Positions 25,634 to 34,366 of a DNA stretch of 47,194 nucleotides are shown piece after piece (the first letter of the stretch is position 1; each line of letters starts with the position of its first letter). Position numbers and translations under genes: made by a program. The stretch covers positions 1 through 47,194 of the forward strand of contig CAZMZF010000021.1 in NCBI GenBank assembly GCA_964570765.1, read 5' to 3'. This stretch comes from CAZMZF01 sp964570765 (GTDB taxonomy: Bacteria; Zixibacteria; MSB-5A5; RBG-16-43-9). Below the pieces are notes generated by a model that did not search any database, was not told the origin of the DNA, and saw only the letters and a program-made list of their open reading frames with translations.

Positions 25634-26593
25634 TTAATCTTTTCTTTGTATCCTTTCAAAAGGTTTCTTCTCCATAACTGCAATATTTATTTTTGACTTA
25701 ATGAAATCTTTTAAATTGCCTCTGTTTTCGAGTAAATAGACAAACTCTTCAAGTTCGCACAAAACGATAATCTTTTGTGTGAGTGCTTCCTTACAATCAA
25801 GGATTGCTGGAGCCGTGTATCCAGATGCAGAAATAAGAATACCTCCAGCATGACCACGATTGAAAATCTTAACCAAGTGTGGTGCAACTTCGCTCTTGCC
25901 AAGAGGCTGATTCCACCATTTCATTTCTACCAAGAAAAGATAACCATCTATTTCTATTACACCGTCTATTTGTTCAACAATTCCCACACCTTCCTCTGAG
26001 TGCTTGAATGATTCACGAACAAGAATGTCACCTGCCTTGAATAATTTATTAAGAAGAGTTTCTAGTAAAGTTCCTCGTTTTTTTGGCTCTGTAATCGAGA
26101 AGAGTGAGAAAAGTTCTTTCTTAATAGTATCCATTTCCTCTTGCTTTTTTTGGATGGCGTTAACTCTCGCTTCGTGTTCAGCTTGATGCTTTTTTCTCTC
26201 TTCATCTTTTTCCTGTTTCATCCGAGAAAAAGAATCCTTCACATCAACAACACGCCTAATCTCAGCTACGAGTCCCTTTGCTTTCAATTGGTCATCAGCC
26301 CAACAAGCCGAGAAATCTTCAAACTCCACAACTCTTTTGAGAATCTCCCTACGTACTCTTAGACTTTTTTCTCCAGCTGAATTAACCCTAGTTAAGATAG
26401 TGTGAGCAATTTCATACTTACTTATGCTTTCCTTGTTCTCTTGAATCTTTTGTGACATATCCTGTAAATCGTTTGAATGAACACCAGCACCTTGAAAGAA
26501 AAGCAAAACACTCTTCTTTGATGGACACAACAAAGGAATTGTTGTGATTAGTAACTCTAAGAGCTCTGGAGGATAATGAAAAGTAATTTCCAT
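25634..26593 (-). CDS. Mrr-like restriction endonuclease (PD-(D/E)xK fold) with N-terminal helical domain
   Basis: 319 residues. The C-terminal third is an Mrr-type nuclease core: QIDGVIEIDGYLFLVEMKWW gives the catalytic pattern Asp210 ... Glu223-x-Lys225, followed by PLGKSEV and the GGILISASGYTAPA strand/helix typical of Mrr-cat domains. The centre (about 115-165) is a charged coiled coil rich in Lys, Glu and Gln. The N-terminal 110 residues (YPPELLELLITTIPLLCPSKKSVLLFFQGAGV) form a helical domain seen with such nucleases, probably for partner or DNA recognition. Likely a modification-dependent DNase or other defence nuclease. No methyltransferase partner is adjacent. An attC-like hairpin follows the stop. 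Confidence 0.75.
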   Translation of the reverse strand: MEITFHYPPELLELLITTIPLLCPSKKSVLLFFQGAGVHSNDLQDMSQKIQENKESISKYEIAHTILTRVNSAGEKSLRVRREILKRVVEFEDFSACWADDQLKAKGLVAEIRRVVDVKDSFSRMKQEKDEERKKHQAEHEARVNAIQKKQEEMDTIKKELFSLFSITEPKKRGTLLETLLNKLFKAGDILVRESFKHSEEGVGIVEQIDGVIEIDGYLFLVEMKWWNQPLGKSEVAPHLVKIFNRGHAGGILISASGYTAPAILDCKEALTQKIIVLCELEEFVYLLENRGNLKDFIKSKINIAVMEKKPFERIQRKD

Positions 26594-26697
26594 TTTTTTG
26601 TTTGCCTACCTTTTGTAGTAAAACACAGTGTTGTGTAACTTGGTTGTATCCTAAGTATTTTAGATATTCCCCCTTTACCTCTTGAAAAATAATTTTT

Positions 26698-27546
26698 TCA
26701 CAACCTTTTGGCTAACTCCTCCAGCCTGGAAATCCTTTCCTCTAAGGGTGGGTGGGTGCTGAAAAGATTAACCATCCCTCTACCAGAAAGCGGGTTTACT
26801 ATAAAAAGATGAGCAGTTGAGGGATTAGCTTCCATCGGGATTCTCTGGGAAGCATAAGAGAGCTTCTTTAAAGCATTAGCTAAATATAACGGCTTATGGC
26901 TGGTCCTGGCACCGCTTTCATCTGCCTGATACTCTCTGGAGCGGGAAATTGCCATCTGGATTAAAAGAGCGGCAATGGGGGCTAAGATAGCTAAAAATAA
27001 TGTGGCTAATCCTCCTCCTCTATCTTCCCGATCATCTCTTCCTCCTCCAAAGATAAAGGCGAATTGAGCCATCTGAGCTAACATACTTATAGCTCCGGCA
27101 ACAGTTGCCACAATTGAACCAATAAGTATATCCCTGTTTTTTATATGAGCCATCTCATGAGATAAAACCCCTTCTAACTCTTCTTCATTTAGAATCTTCA
27201 TAATCCCTGAAGTAACCGCCACTGCAGCGTGCTGAGGGTTTCTTCCAGTGGCAAAGGCATTGGGTGAATCCGAGGGGATGATATATAATCTGGGCATAGG
27301 GAGATTTGACTGCAGGGCGATATTTTTGACGATTCTATACAATCTGGGATTGTCACTCTCTTCTATCTTTTGAGCTCGATACATTCTCAAGACGATCTTA
27401 TCTGAAAACCAGTAGCTCCCTAAGTTCAAGACCGCTGCAAAGATTAGGGCAATTATCATCCCGGAATTACCACCTAAGAGCCTGCCGATAAATACTAAAA
27501 GCAGGGTTAAAAGGGTAAGAAAAAATGCGGTTTTAAGTGTATTCAT
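26698..27546 (-). CDS. htpX: HtpX-like M48 membrane metalloprotease
   Basis: 282 residues. Two N-terminal membrane segments, the zinc motif HEMAHIKNRD (His130, Glu131, His134), two more central membrane segments, and the third ligand region SREYQADESGA. The conserved LYIIPSDSPNAFATGRNP and THPPLEERISRLEEL tail match HtpX. HtpX is an inner-membrane protease that degrades misfolded membrane proteins, with its active site facing the cytoplasm. Ribosome site GGAGG before the ATG. A Gly/Asp/Arg-rich insert (GGGRDDREDRGGG) replaces part of the inter-membrane loop, as often seen in anaerobes. Confidence 0.93.
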   Translation of the reverse strand: MNTLKTAFFLTLLTLLLVFIGRLLGGNSGMIIALIFAAVLNLGSYWFSDKIVLRMYRAQKIEESDNPRLYRIVKNIALQSNLPMPRLYIIPSDSPNAFATGRNPQHAAVAVTSGIMKILNEEELEGVLSHEMAHIKNRDILIGSIVATVAGAISMLAQMAQFAFIFGGGRDDREDRGGGLATLFLAILAPIAALLIQMAISRSREYQADESGARTSHKPLYLANALKKLSYASQRIPMEANPSTAHLFIVNPLSGRGMVNLFSTHPPLEERISRLEELAKRL

Positions 27547-27770
27547 ATTTTTCCTCCATTATTGAATAGTTTATCAAGTTACATTTTTAAAGTCAAGATA
27601 TTTTTCATCTTATACCAATCTTTACTTACCACTGTTCACTTTTGAATCTACGAACATCTCATCCTGAAGCTGTTTGTAATCATCATATATCTACGAAGAT
27701 AATTGAAAATCTACCAAGTGCTTAATTCGAGAACTCTGGAAAAATTTGTATCGCTCCGTCAGAGAAAAAA

Positions 27771-27793
27771 GTTAAGCTAAAGCTTTACACTCC
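27771..27793 (-). repeat. GGAGTGTAAA repeat, copy 4 (inverted)
   Basis: GTTAAGCTAAAGCTTTAC followed by ACTCC; differs from the copy at 22690 at one position. It lies in the 585-base gap between htpX and the subtilisin gene, which otherwise holds a promoter (27864) and a possible leader frame (27987). Confidence 0.65.
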
Positions 27794-27863
27794 AAGGAAT
27801 TTCTTTCAACTTTACCGGGCTTCGCTCCTCAAATTTGACTTTTTAAAAAACCCAATATTTTTC

Positions 27864-27891
27864 TTGACAAAATTTGGACTGACATTATCTT
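27864..27891 (+). promoter_or_regulatory. Candidate promoter upstream of the subtilisin gene
   Basis: TTGACA 27864-27869, 16-base spacer, TATCTT 27886-27891. It would give a leader of about 230 bases before the ATG at 28132. The leader contains AAAGGAGGTGAT, a full complement of the 16S rRNA tail, at about 27977-27988, followed by a 17-residue frame. Confidence 0.45.
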
Positions 27892-28131
27892 ATGAAAAAC
27901 AAACTTTGTTTTTAGTTCTTTTTTGACTGTTCTTCGTTTCTTAAAGTTTTAAATTAATAAACCTTCTAACTTAAGTAAAGGAGGTGATGAAGAAGTATAA
28001 GCCAATTCAGCAGAGAACTGGTCTTATTAACTTTTTTTAAAAGGAGTTGAATAGATAAAGGTAAGCTTGAAATCTCCTTAGTTTTTTGATGACAGATTTA
28101 CCTCAATCCTTCAACTTTATGGAGGTTTAAT

Positions 28132-29940
28132 ATGAAAAAGTTACTTATGTTGTTTATTTTCTCTTTGTTTTTAGTTTCATCCGTTTGGGCAGGTGAGGGA
28201 ACTAACGTTGTATTTGATAACCAATCTGGAGAAATTCAATATGTTCCTAACCAGTTTGTAGTAAAGCTAAGATCTGATTTAGGGAATGTTCAGCCATCTC
28301 TGGCAAAAGGGTTTGTCCAAACCGGGTTATCTTCTTTTGATATCTTGAATGAGAGATATAGTGTTTTAGCTATGGAAAAAGAGTTTCCAGGAGCAGAAGC
28401 TGAACCAGGAGTCCCGGATCTATCTAAATATTATGTGGTTACCTTCAGTGGTAGTCATAGATTGGAAGAGGTTATCAGTGCCTATTCATCTCTGCCGGAT
28501 GTTGACCATGTTGAACCGATCGGTATCCATCCCCTTTATGATATATATCCCAATGATTATTATTTTCAGGGTCAAGCAGACCCCTGGAATCAATGGGGTT
28601 TGCATAATGCTAATGACCATGATATTGATGCCCCCTGTGCCTGGCAGATTAATGCGGGAAGCACCGCAGTTAAAATGGCTATCCTCGATTCAGGTGTCAG
28701 GTATTATCATAAGGACTTAGGAGGTTCAAGCTGGTCAACTACTACCGGGAACATCTGGATAAACCCTAATGAGATTAAAGGAAACAAGAAAGATGATGAT
28801 GGCAATGGTTTAAAGGATGACTGGATGGGTTGGGACTGGGTTACTGGAGTTTCAGGTTGCATGAGAGGTGAGGACTGCAGGACTGCGGATAATGATCCCA
28901 GGGATTTTGCCGGTCATGGAACTCATGTTGCCGGTATTGCTGGGGCTATGACCAATAACTCCCGTGGAGTAGCTGGAGTGGCTGGTGGCTGGGGAGATGG
29001 GACCACAGGCTCGATTGGGAATGGCTCAAAGATTATGTGCTTGAGAATAGGCTGGTTAGCCTCCAATGGATATGGATACGTGAATATGGGATTTGCCGCC
29101 TCTGCACTTTATTATGCTGCGAACAAAGGTGCTACTGTAGCCAACTGTAGTTGGGGTTCCTCTAATACCGGTGGTTTTGGTGCAGCAGTAGATTATGCTA
29201 TCTCTAAAGGAGTTTTAATTTGCCATGCAGCCGGGAACAGCAATAATAACGCAGCTGACTATCTTGGCAGCAGGACAGATGTAATGAATGTGGCAGCCAC
29301 AGATAAGAATGATGTAAAAGCTGACTTTTCCAGCTACGGCTCCTGGGTAGATGTCTCTGCCCCAGGGGTCGATATCGTCAGCACCTATCATAACTATCAG
29401 GATGCAGCTAACGATTATGTAGCAGCGATGAGCGGCACCTCAATGTCCACTCCTTTTGTTACCGGTGAAGCCGCTTTGATTAAATCTAAATACCCCTCCT
29501 ATACCTGGCAGGATATCTATAACCGGATAAAGAGCACCACCGATAATATCGATGCCTTAAATCCAGGGTATGTAGGTCTTTTAGGAACTGGAAGGATCAA
29601 TGCCTGCAGAGCCTTAGGGGGAACCCCTTCACCCAAGGCGATTGCTGATGCCTCTCTGCCTGAGAAATTCAATTTGTTCCAGAACTACCCCAATCCTTTT
29701 AACTTAGCAACTAATATCTCCTTCTATATCTCTGTTAAATCTGAGGTGAATCTGACCATCTACAACATCTTAGGTGAAAAGGTTAAGATCGTGGCTAATG
29801 GTGTCTTAGAAGCAGGTAATCACACTGTAACCTGGGATGGTAAGAATGAGACAGGCTCCGTAGTAGCTTCAGGAGTTTATTTCTATAAGCTTTCTGCAGG
29901 TGACAATATAATCACTAAGAAGATGAGTTTGTTGAAGTAA
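28132..29940 (+). CDS. Secreted subtilisin-like serine protease (S8) with FlgD-like C-terminal sorting domain
   Basis: 602 residues. Signal peptide MKKLLMLFIFSLFLVSSVWA. An inhibitor-I9-like propeptide runs to about residue 130 (YVPNQFVVKLRSD ... YYVVTFSG). The catalytic triad is Asp186 (AILDSGV), His262 (GHGTHVAG) and Ser437 (SGTSMSTPF), with the oxyanion Asn in HAAGNSNNN. From about residue 515 the FNLFQNYPNPFN motif opens a beta-sandwich ending VASGVYFYKLSAGDNIITKKMSLLK, the C-terminal domain used for surface attachment/type IX-like sorting in FCB-group bacteria. Probably a surface or extracellular protease for protein use. Good ribosome site (GGAGG). Confidence 0.93.
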   Translation: MKKLLMLFIFSLFLVSSVWAGEGTNVVFDNQSGEIQYVPNQFVVKLRSDLGNVQPSLAKGFVQTGLSSFDILNERYSVLAMEKEFPGAEAEPGVPDLSKYYVVTFSGSHRLEEVISAYSSLPDVDHVEPIGIHPLYDIYPNDYYFQGQADPWNQWGLHNANDHDIDAPCAWQINAGSTAVKMAILDSGVRYYHKDLGGSSWSTTTGNIWINPNEIKGNKKDDDGNGLKDDWMGWDWVTGVSGCMRGEDCRTADNDPRDFAGHGTHVAGIAGAMTNNSRGVAGVAGGWGDGTTGSIGNGSKIMCLRIGWLASNGYGYVNMGFAASALYYAANKGATVANCSWGSSNTGGFGAAVDYAISKGVLICHAAGNSNNNAADYLGSRTDVMNVAATDKNDVKADFSSYGSWVDVSAPGVDIVSTYHNYQDAANDYVAAMSGTSMSTPFVTGEAALIKSKYPSYTWQDIYNRIKSTTDNIDALNPGYVGLLGTGRINACRALGGTPSPKAIADASLPEKFNLFQNYPNPFNLATNISFYISVKSEVNLTIYNILGEKVKIVANGVLEAGNHTVTWDGKNETGSVVASGVYFYKLSAGDNIITKKMSLLK

Positions 29941-29950
29941 GATATTCAAA

Positions 29951-29978
29951 TGTGGCGGGATAGAAACATCCCGCCACA
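29951..29978 (+). terminator. Strong hairpin after the subtilisin gene
   Basis: TGTGGCGGGAT-AGAAAC-ATCCCGCCACA, 11-bp perfect stem, with outer GATATT/AATATC arms extending it, 11 bases after the stop codon. No T-run follows, so it may act as an mRNA 3' end stabiliser as well as a terminator. Confidence 0.6.
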
Positions 29979-30005
29979 GAAAATATCAAATAGTTCTCAT
30001 TTTTC

Positions 30006-30033
30006 TTGACAGTTCTCTTCATTTTCATATATT
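30006..30033 (+). promoter_or_regulatory. Promoter of tRNA-Asn
   Basis: TTGACA 30006-30011, 16-base spacer, TATATT 30028-30033, about 55 bases before the tRNA. Confidence 0.55.
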
Positions 30034-30087
30034 TTATCCGAAAAATCTAATAGCTAATTGCGTATAGCTAATAGCAAAACTGATTAT

Positions 30088-30159
30088 TCCTCGGTAACTC
30101 AATGGTAGAGTGAGCGGCTGTTAACCGCTAAGTTGCAGGTTCGAGCCCTGCCCGAGGAG
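30088..30159 (+). tRNA. tRNA-Asn (GUU)
   Basis: Acceptor TCCTCGG pairs with CCGAGGA, discriminator G. D arm ACTC/GAGT with AATGGTA loop. Anticodon arm AGCGG-CTGTTAA-CCGCT, anticodon GTT. T arm GCAGG-TTCGAGC-CCTGC. CCA is not encoded. The 24-base 3' end is repeated at 30244-30267. Confidence 0.95.
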
Positions 30160-30178
30160 TTTTTTATATGCTGTTATG

Positions 30179-30267
30179 ATGGTAGAGTGAGTCCCGCATA
30201 AATGCGGGATTAACCGCTAAGTTGTCGAATTTGATCCATAGGACAGGTTCGAGCCCTGCCCGAGGAG
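30179..30267 (+). pseudogene. Broken second copy of tRNA-Asn
   Basis: Matches tRNA-Asn in three blocks: ATGGTAGAGTGAG (D arm), TTAACCGCTAAGTTG (anticodon 3' half to variable loop) and the 24-base T arm plus acceptor 3' end. Between blocks one and two the CGGCTG of the anticodon stem is replaced by an 18-base perfect palindrome, TCCCGCAT-AA-ATGCGGGA. Between blocks two and three there are 19 extra bases. The 5' acceptor strand is missing. It cannot fold as a tRNA. Confidence 0.8.
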
Positions 30268-30638
30268 CATCAACGTTTATTTCCTTCTGATACAATAGGT
30301 TAGGTTCATTCGAGCACGGATCGAGAGATGTATGTGATTCATGCTTCCGGGTTATCGTCAGACCTAGCCATAGAATCAATCTAGATTCAACGAACAAGCT
30401 CTAGAGAAGAACGAGTGCGATAAAATTTCCAGTTTTTTATAGCTGAAGAACTAGCTTTTGCCAAGAGGCAAGTTTTTAGAAATCTGGAGCGAGTGCCTGA
30501 AAATTCTCTCTTAGAATCATCAGAAAAGTTCAAAACCAGTCCACTTTGGGATTTTACAGTTGCTCCTACTGCAATATGTTGCGAATTACATCCTTAGGCA
30601 AACAGGGATATTTGATTGAGTAACCCGTTCGAAGAGTA
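30268..30638. other. Intergenic region with a possible gene remnant
   Basis: No complete gene. One plus-strand frame over about 30430-30596 has coding-like composition (AEELAFAKRQVFRNLERV, ending before a TAG) but no start codon or ribosome site. It may be the tail of a decayed gene. It lies between the tRNA-Asn copies and the 3' end of the large repeat protein. Confidence 0.3.
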
Positions 30639-33422
30639 CTATCTTAGCAGAACCATTTTTTTCGAGGAAATGAAATTTTTCGTCTTCAGTTGATAAAAAT
30701 ATATCCCACTTGCGACTTCGTGGCCTGAACTGTCCTTTCCGTCCCAGACTACTTTATAAACTCCAGGTAATCTCTTATCGTTGACTAGGGTCCTGACCTT
30801 TTGTCCTAAAATATTGCAAATCGTTAGTGTAGTGTGAATGGGTTGGCTGAGTTCTGAAGCTTTGGCCTTTAGACTGAATGATATGGTGGTCGTAGGATTG
30901 AAGGGGTTAGGATAGTTGTTAGATAGCTCAAAGGAATCCGGATGACTTGTCTCCTGCTCTTCTCTAACTTTGGTCCAGTTCCAGTCAACTATCTTGGCGT
31001 AAACATCCAGACCTTTTGCTCTTCGATTATCTGCCCAGGTGAAATAGATGAAAGAATTATTAGCTGCCACCGTGGGGTCTTCTTGATGAAAAAAGGCGTA
31101 CTGGGTATTGGGCACTAAGTAATTACCACCTACTGGATTTCCAGATGCATCATATCTCTGGGCATAGATATCAGAATTAAATATCCCATTGCGGAAATCT
31201 TGCCAGACGATGACAAAATTGCCATAACTGTCACTGGCGATATTAGGATAAAACTGAGAATCAGTCCCGTAATCATCACTCACCTTTAAGTTGGATCCCA
31301 AAGGGTTGCCATAAGGGTCATATCTTTGAGCATAGATATCGTATTTCCCATTACGATAATCCTGCCAGGTGATCGTGAAGTTGCCCAAATCATCCATAAC
31401 AACGGCAGGATAATATTGAGAGGCAAACCCAGCATCATCATTCACCTTGAAGTTAGAGCCTAAGGCCTGACCTGAAGAATTATATCTCTGCCCATAAATA
31501 TCTGGGTTACCACTGCGGTAATCTTGCCAGGTAATGACAAAGTCACCAGATCCATGGATAGCAATATCGGGGAAAAGCTGTTCTCTAGATCCAGCATCAT
31601 CATTCGCCTTAAAGTTAGAATCTAAAGGAGTGCCAGAAGAGCTATATCTCTGGGCGTAAATGTCAGGGTCGCCATTGTGGTCATCTTCCCAGGCGATGAC
31701 AAAGGCACCAGAACTATCCATGGCGATAGCTGTGACCCACTGAAAGGTAGAGTTGGAATTGACATTTACTTTAAAATTGGAGTCTAAGGGGCTGCCAGAG
31801 GAATCGTATCGCTGAGCATAGATATCATGGTTTCCATTGCGAGTGTCAGTCCAGATGATTACAAAGTTGCCAGAGGCATCCATACCAATATCGGGAAGAA
31901 AATGATCGGTAGACTTGGCATCGTCATTTACTTTGAAATCAGAGCCTAAAGGGTCTCCAGAGGGGTCGTATCTCCGGGCATAGATGTCAGCGTTGCCATT
32001 ACGGCGGTCTTCCCAAGTGACGATGAACTTCTTCGAGCCATTAACAGCAATAGCGGGTTCATGTTGATGGGTGGTTGCAATATCATAGTTTACCTTGAAG
32101 TTAGAGCCTATAGGATTACCAGAGGAGTTGTATATCTGGGCATAGATATCATGGCTGCCATCACGCCTATCGGTCCAGGTGATGACAAAAGTTCCAGAGG
32201 AATCCATGGCGATATCAAGAATATCATAGTAATAGGCAGAATCGGAAACATCATTCACCTTGAGGTTAGAGTCTATGGGGTTCCCTTGGGAGTCATATCG
32301 TTGCGCATAGACATCAGAGTAATGATCCATGCCAGGTTTGTGGTCTTGCCAGGTGACTACAAAATTTCCACTATGATCCATGGCAATAGCTGGATAGCGT
32401 TTCCCAATACGCCCGGCAGTCCAGTTTACCTTAAAGTTGCTACCTAAAGGGTTGCCACCGGAATCATATCTTTGTAGATAGATCTCGTTATAGTCATCAC
32501 GGTAGTCTAACCAGGTGACAGCAAAGTTGCCAGAAACATCCATGGCAATATCGGGCCAAAATTGTTGGGCAGACCCGGTATCATCATTCACTTTAGAATT
32601 AGAGCCCAGAGAGCCACCAGAGGAGTCATATCTCTGTGCATAGATATCATAGTTGCCATTGCGATAATCTTGCCAGACGATTGCGAAGCTGCCGGAACCA
32701 GTCATGGCAACAGCATTAGCCACTTGCTTAGTGAAATTAGCATCATCGTTCACTTTGAAGTTATAAGCCAAAGCACAGCCAGAGGAGTCATATCTCTGGG
32801 CATAGATATCATAGTTGCCATTGCGGCCGTCTATCCAGGTGAGAACAAAGTTGCCTGATCTATCCATGGCAATAGCAGGATTATACTGAGAAGCAGAACC
32901 ATTATCATCATTCACTTTAAGATTAGAACCTAAAGGGTTACCATAGGAATCACATCTTTGAAAATAGATGTCAGAGTGTCCGCTACGGTAATCTTCCCAG
33001 GCAATGACAAAATTACCAGCAGCATCCCGAGCCACAGCGGCGTAGCTTTGCTCAGACCCTCCAAAAGTATCAGAATTTATAAGAAAATCATCAATTATCT
33101 GGTACATCACTCTATTCAGCTGATAGGTAGTAGGAGCTGCTTCTGACTTGTGAGTGAGAAGACCTCTTTCTCTGGTGAGTCTATCAGGAAAAAAGTCAAA
33201 TCGCTCAGGGCTGGGAAGGGGTTCGAATTCGCTAAAGATAAATGGATGGTTAGGACTACGGTCAAAGTCACCCTGAAACCTATTTTCTTCGGTCAAGTCT
33301 GTTTCTGCTCCTATGTCTTTTTCGGATTCAGATTTACAGTGGAGCTGGAAAGTGTAGGTGGGCATAAAGGAAAAAAGAAGAAATGCAACGCTTATAAACA
33401 TATATCTAAACATAGTGTGCAT
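30639..33422 (-). CDS. Exported 12-repeat protein with FlgD-like C-terminal sorting domain
   Basis: About 927 residues from the ATG at 33422, chosen because a signal peptide (MFRYMFISVAFLLFSFMPTYTF) begins there; the open frame extends 14 codons further. Residues about 120-800 are twelve tandem repeats of about 54 residues with the consensus DIYAQRYDSSGNPLGSNFKVND, then a variable stretch, then PxIAMDxSGNFVITWQDYRNGN. The Trp/Asp-rich blades suggest one or two beta-propellers. The C-terminus (SNNYPNPFNPTTTISF ... VASGIYFYQLKTKNFISSKKMVLLR) is the same sorting domain as in the subtilisin. No catalytic motif. Probably cell-surface; role unknown (binding or adhesion is a guess). Confidence 0.85.
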   Translation of the reverse strand: MHTMFRYMFISVAFLLFSFMPTYTFQLHCKSESEKDIGAETDLTEENRFQGDFDRSPNHPFIFSEFEPLPSPERFDFFPDRLTRERGLLTHKSEAAPTTYQLNRVMYQIIDDFLINSDTFGGSEQSYAAVARDAAGNFVIAWEDYRSGHSDIYFQRCDSYGNPLGSNLKVNDDNGSASQYNPAIAMDRSGNFVLTWIDGRNGNYDIYAQRYDSSGCALAYNFKVNDDANFTKQVANAVAMTGSGSFAIVWQDYRNGNYDIYAQRYDSSGGSLGSNSKVNDDTGSAQQFWPDIAMDVSGNFAVTWLDYRDDYNEIYLQRYDSGGNPLGSNFKVNWTAGRIGKRYPAIAMDHSGNFVVTWQDHKPGMDHYSDVYAQRYDSQGNPIDSNLKVNDVSDSAYYYDILDIAMDSSGTFVITWTDRRDGSHDIYAQIYNSSGNPIGSNFKVNYDIATTHQHEPAIAVNGSKKFIVTWEDRRNGNADIYARRYDPSGDPLGSDFKVNDDAKSTDHFLPDIGMDASGNFVIIWTDTRNGNHDIYAQRYDSSGSPLDSNFKVNVNSNSTFQWVTAIAMDSSGAFVIAWEDDHNGDPDIYAQRYSSSGTPLDSNFKANDDAGSREQLFPDIAIHGSGDFVITWQDYRSGNPDIYGQRYNSSGQALGSNFKVNDDAGFASQYYPAVVMDDLGNFTITWQDYRNGKYDIYAQRYDPYGNPLGSNLKVSDDYGTDSQFYPNIASDSYGNFVIVWQDFRNGIFNSDIYAQRYDASGNPVGGNYLVPNTQYAFFHQEDPTVAANNSFIYFTWADNRRAKGLDVYAKIVDWNWTKVREEQETSHPDSFELSNNYPNPFNPTTTISFSLKAKASELSQPIHTTLTICNILGQKVRTLVNDKRLPGVYKVVWDGKDSSGHEVASGIYFYQLKTKNFISSKKMVLLR

Positions 33423-34357
33423 ACATTCACTCTTTAAGGCTCGCCAGTATATATAATTATACAATAGAATAGGACGTTTGTCAAGGTTTTATGCTTTGTT
33501 TAAGTCTTTCAGGAAGGTGCGGAGGTGATGTTATACGCTAAGTCATTCTGAGTTCCAGTCTGGGGAGCTTCTGTCAGTTGCTCCCCGCAGAAGATGGTAG
33601 TGACCGATCAGTAAAGCGGCATTTAGAGCCATTTTGTCAGTGTTATCAAAGCAGTTATGAACTCAACCATCTAGAGGCCCCGGCCAAATACTTGCAGAAC
33701 ACCATCTTGTTCTTGCTTAATATGAAAAGTTAGCTATACTGGTAAGGATGAACTGTGGATTCTGGATCAGAAAGGTTCTAAAATCGTTCGCTGCCTCAGG
33801 GAGTTTTAAACACTTAAATGAATATTTATCTTGTTTAGTTGGAAAAACTCTTGAATAATCCTGCTCTCCTGAGTAGAATAGAACCGGTAGCAAAATTTGT
33901 CCCATAAAGGCCCCAGAGATAAGCTAACTAGACCAATCTGATCTTATAGTCATTTGAAATCCCCTTAATGATTTTAAGTATATTTCTTGAATCCTGCCAG
34001 GTTATTAATTTATTCGGCATCTTATCGGGCTTATGGAGTGTTTAGGTGATAAATTAACCTCAGTGATCATCCCTTATACCTTAAAGGTATCGAAAACTAA
34101 ACCGATAAAAGTAAAGAAAAGGTACTGACAAAGTAAATATGTAACTGGTTGACTTTGAAGAGGAAAGGAAGACCTAGTTTCATCAAGTTTGTCTTAGAAA
34201 GATTATTTATTATGGATTAGGAGCAAGTGAAATATTTGCCGAACCAGATGGGTAAACTTAGCTTCTGGCATCCAATTAGATTTTCTATAGTTAGTTACAT
34301 GGTGTTGCGACAAGAATTTCTAGAGCAAAAGTAAAACAATAGGGGGGCCGGCGGGAG
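33423..34357. other. Long intergenic region upstream of the chaperone-usher-like operon
   Basis: About 930 bases without a convincing gene on either strand; stops are frequent in all frames. It contains a GGGGAGC/GCTCCCC hairpin near 33570 and a small perfect palindrome ATACCTT-A-AAGGTAT at 34076-34090. Since the operon downstream begins at 34367, regulatory sequences for it are likely here. No riboswitch class was recognised. Confidence 0.4.
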
Positions 34358-34366
34358 GTGAAAAAG

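Noticed and set aside
30164..30397. 77-codon minus-strand frame over the tRNA copy
   Set aside because: It overlaps the broken tRNA copy and has no ribosome site.
32061..32858. Long plus-strand frames opposite the repeat protein
   Set aside because: Antisense shadows of the 54-residue repeats; their own periodicity comes from the repeat DNA.
30639..33422. CRISPR-like periodicity
   Set aside because: The period is about 162 bases, coding and in frame; no short direct repeats with unique spacers occur anywhere in the window.
33717..33905. 62-codon minus-strand frame in the gap before the fibre operon
   Set aside because: No ribosome site, odd composition and no family resemblance.
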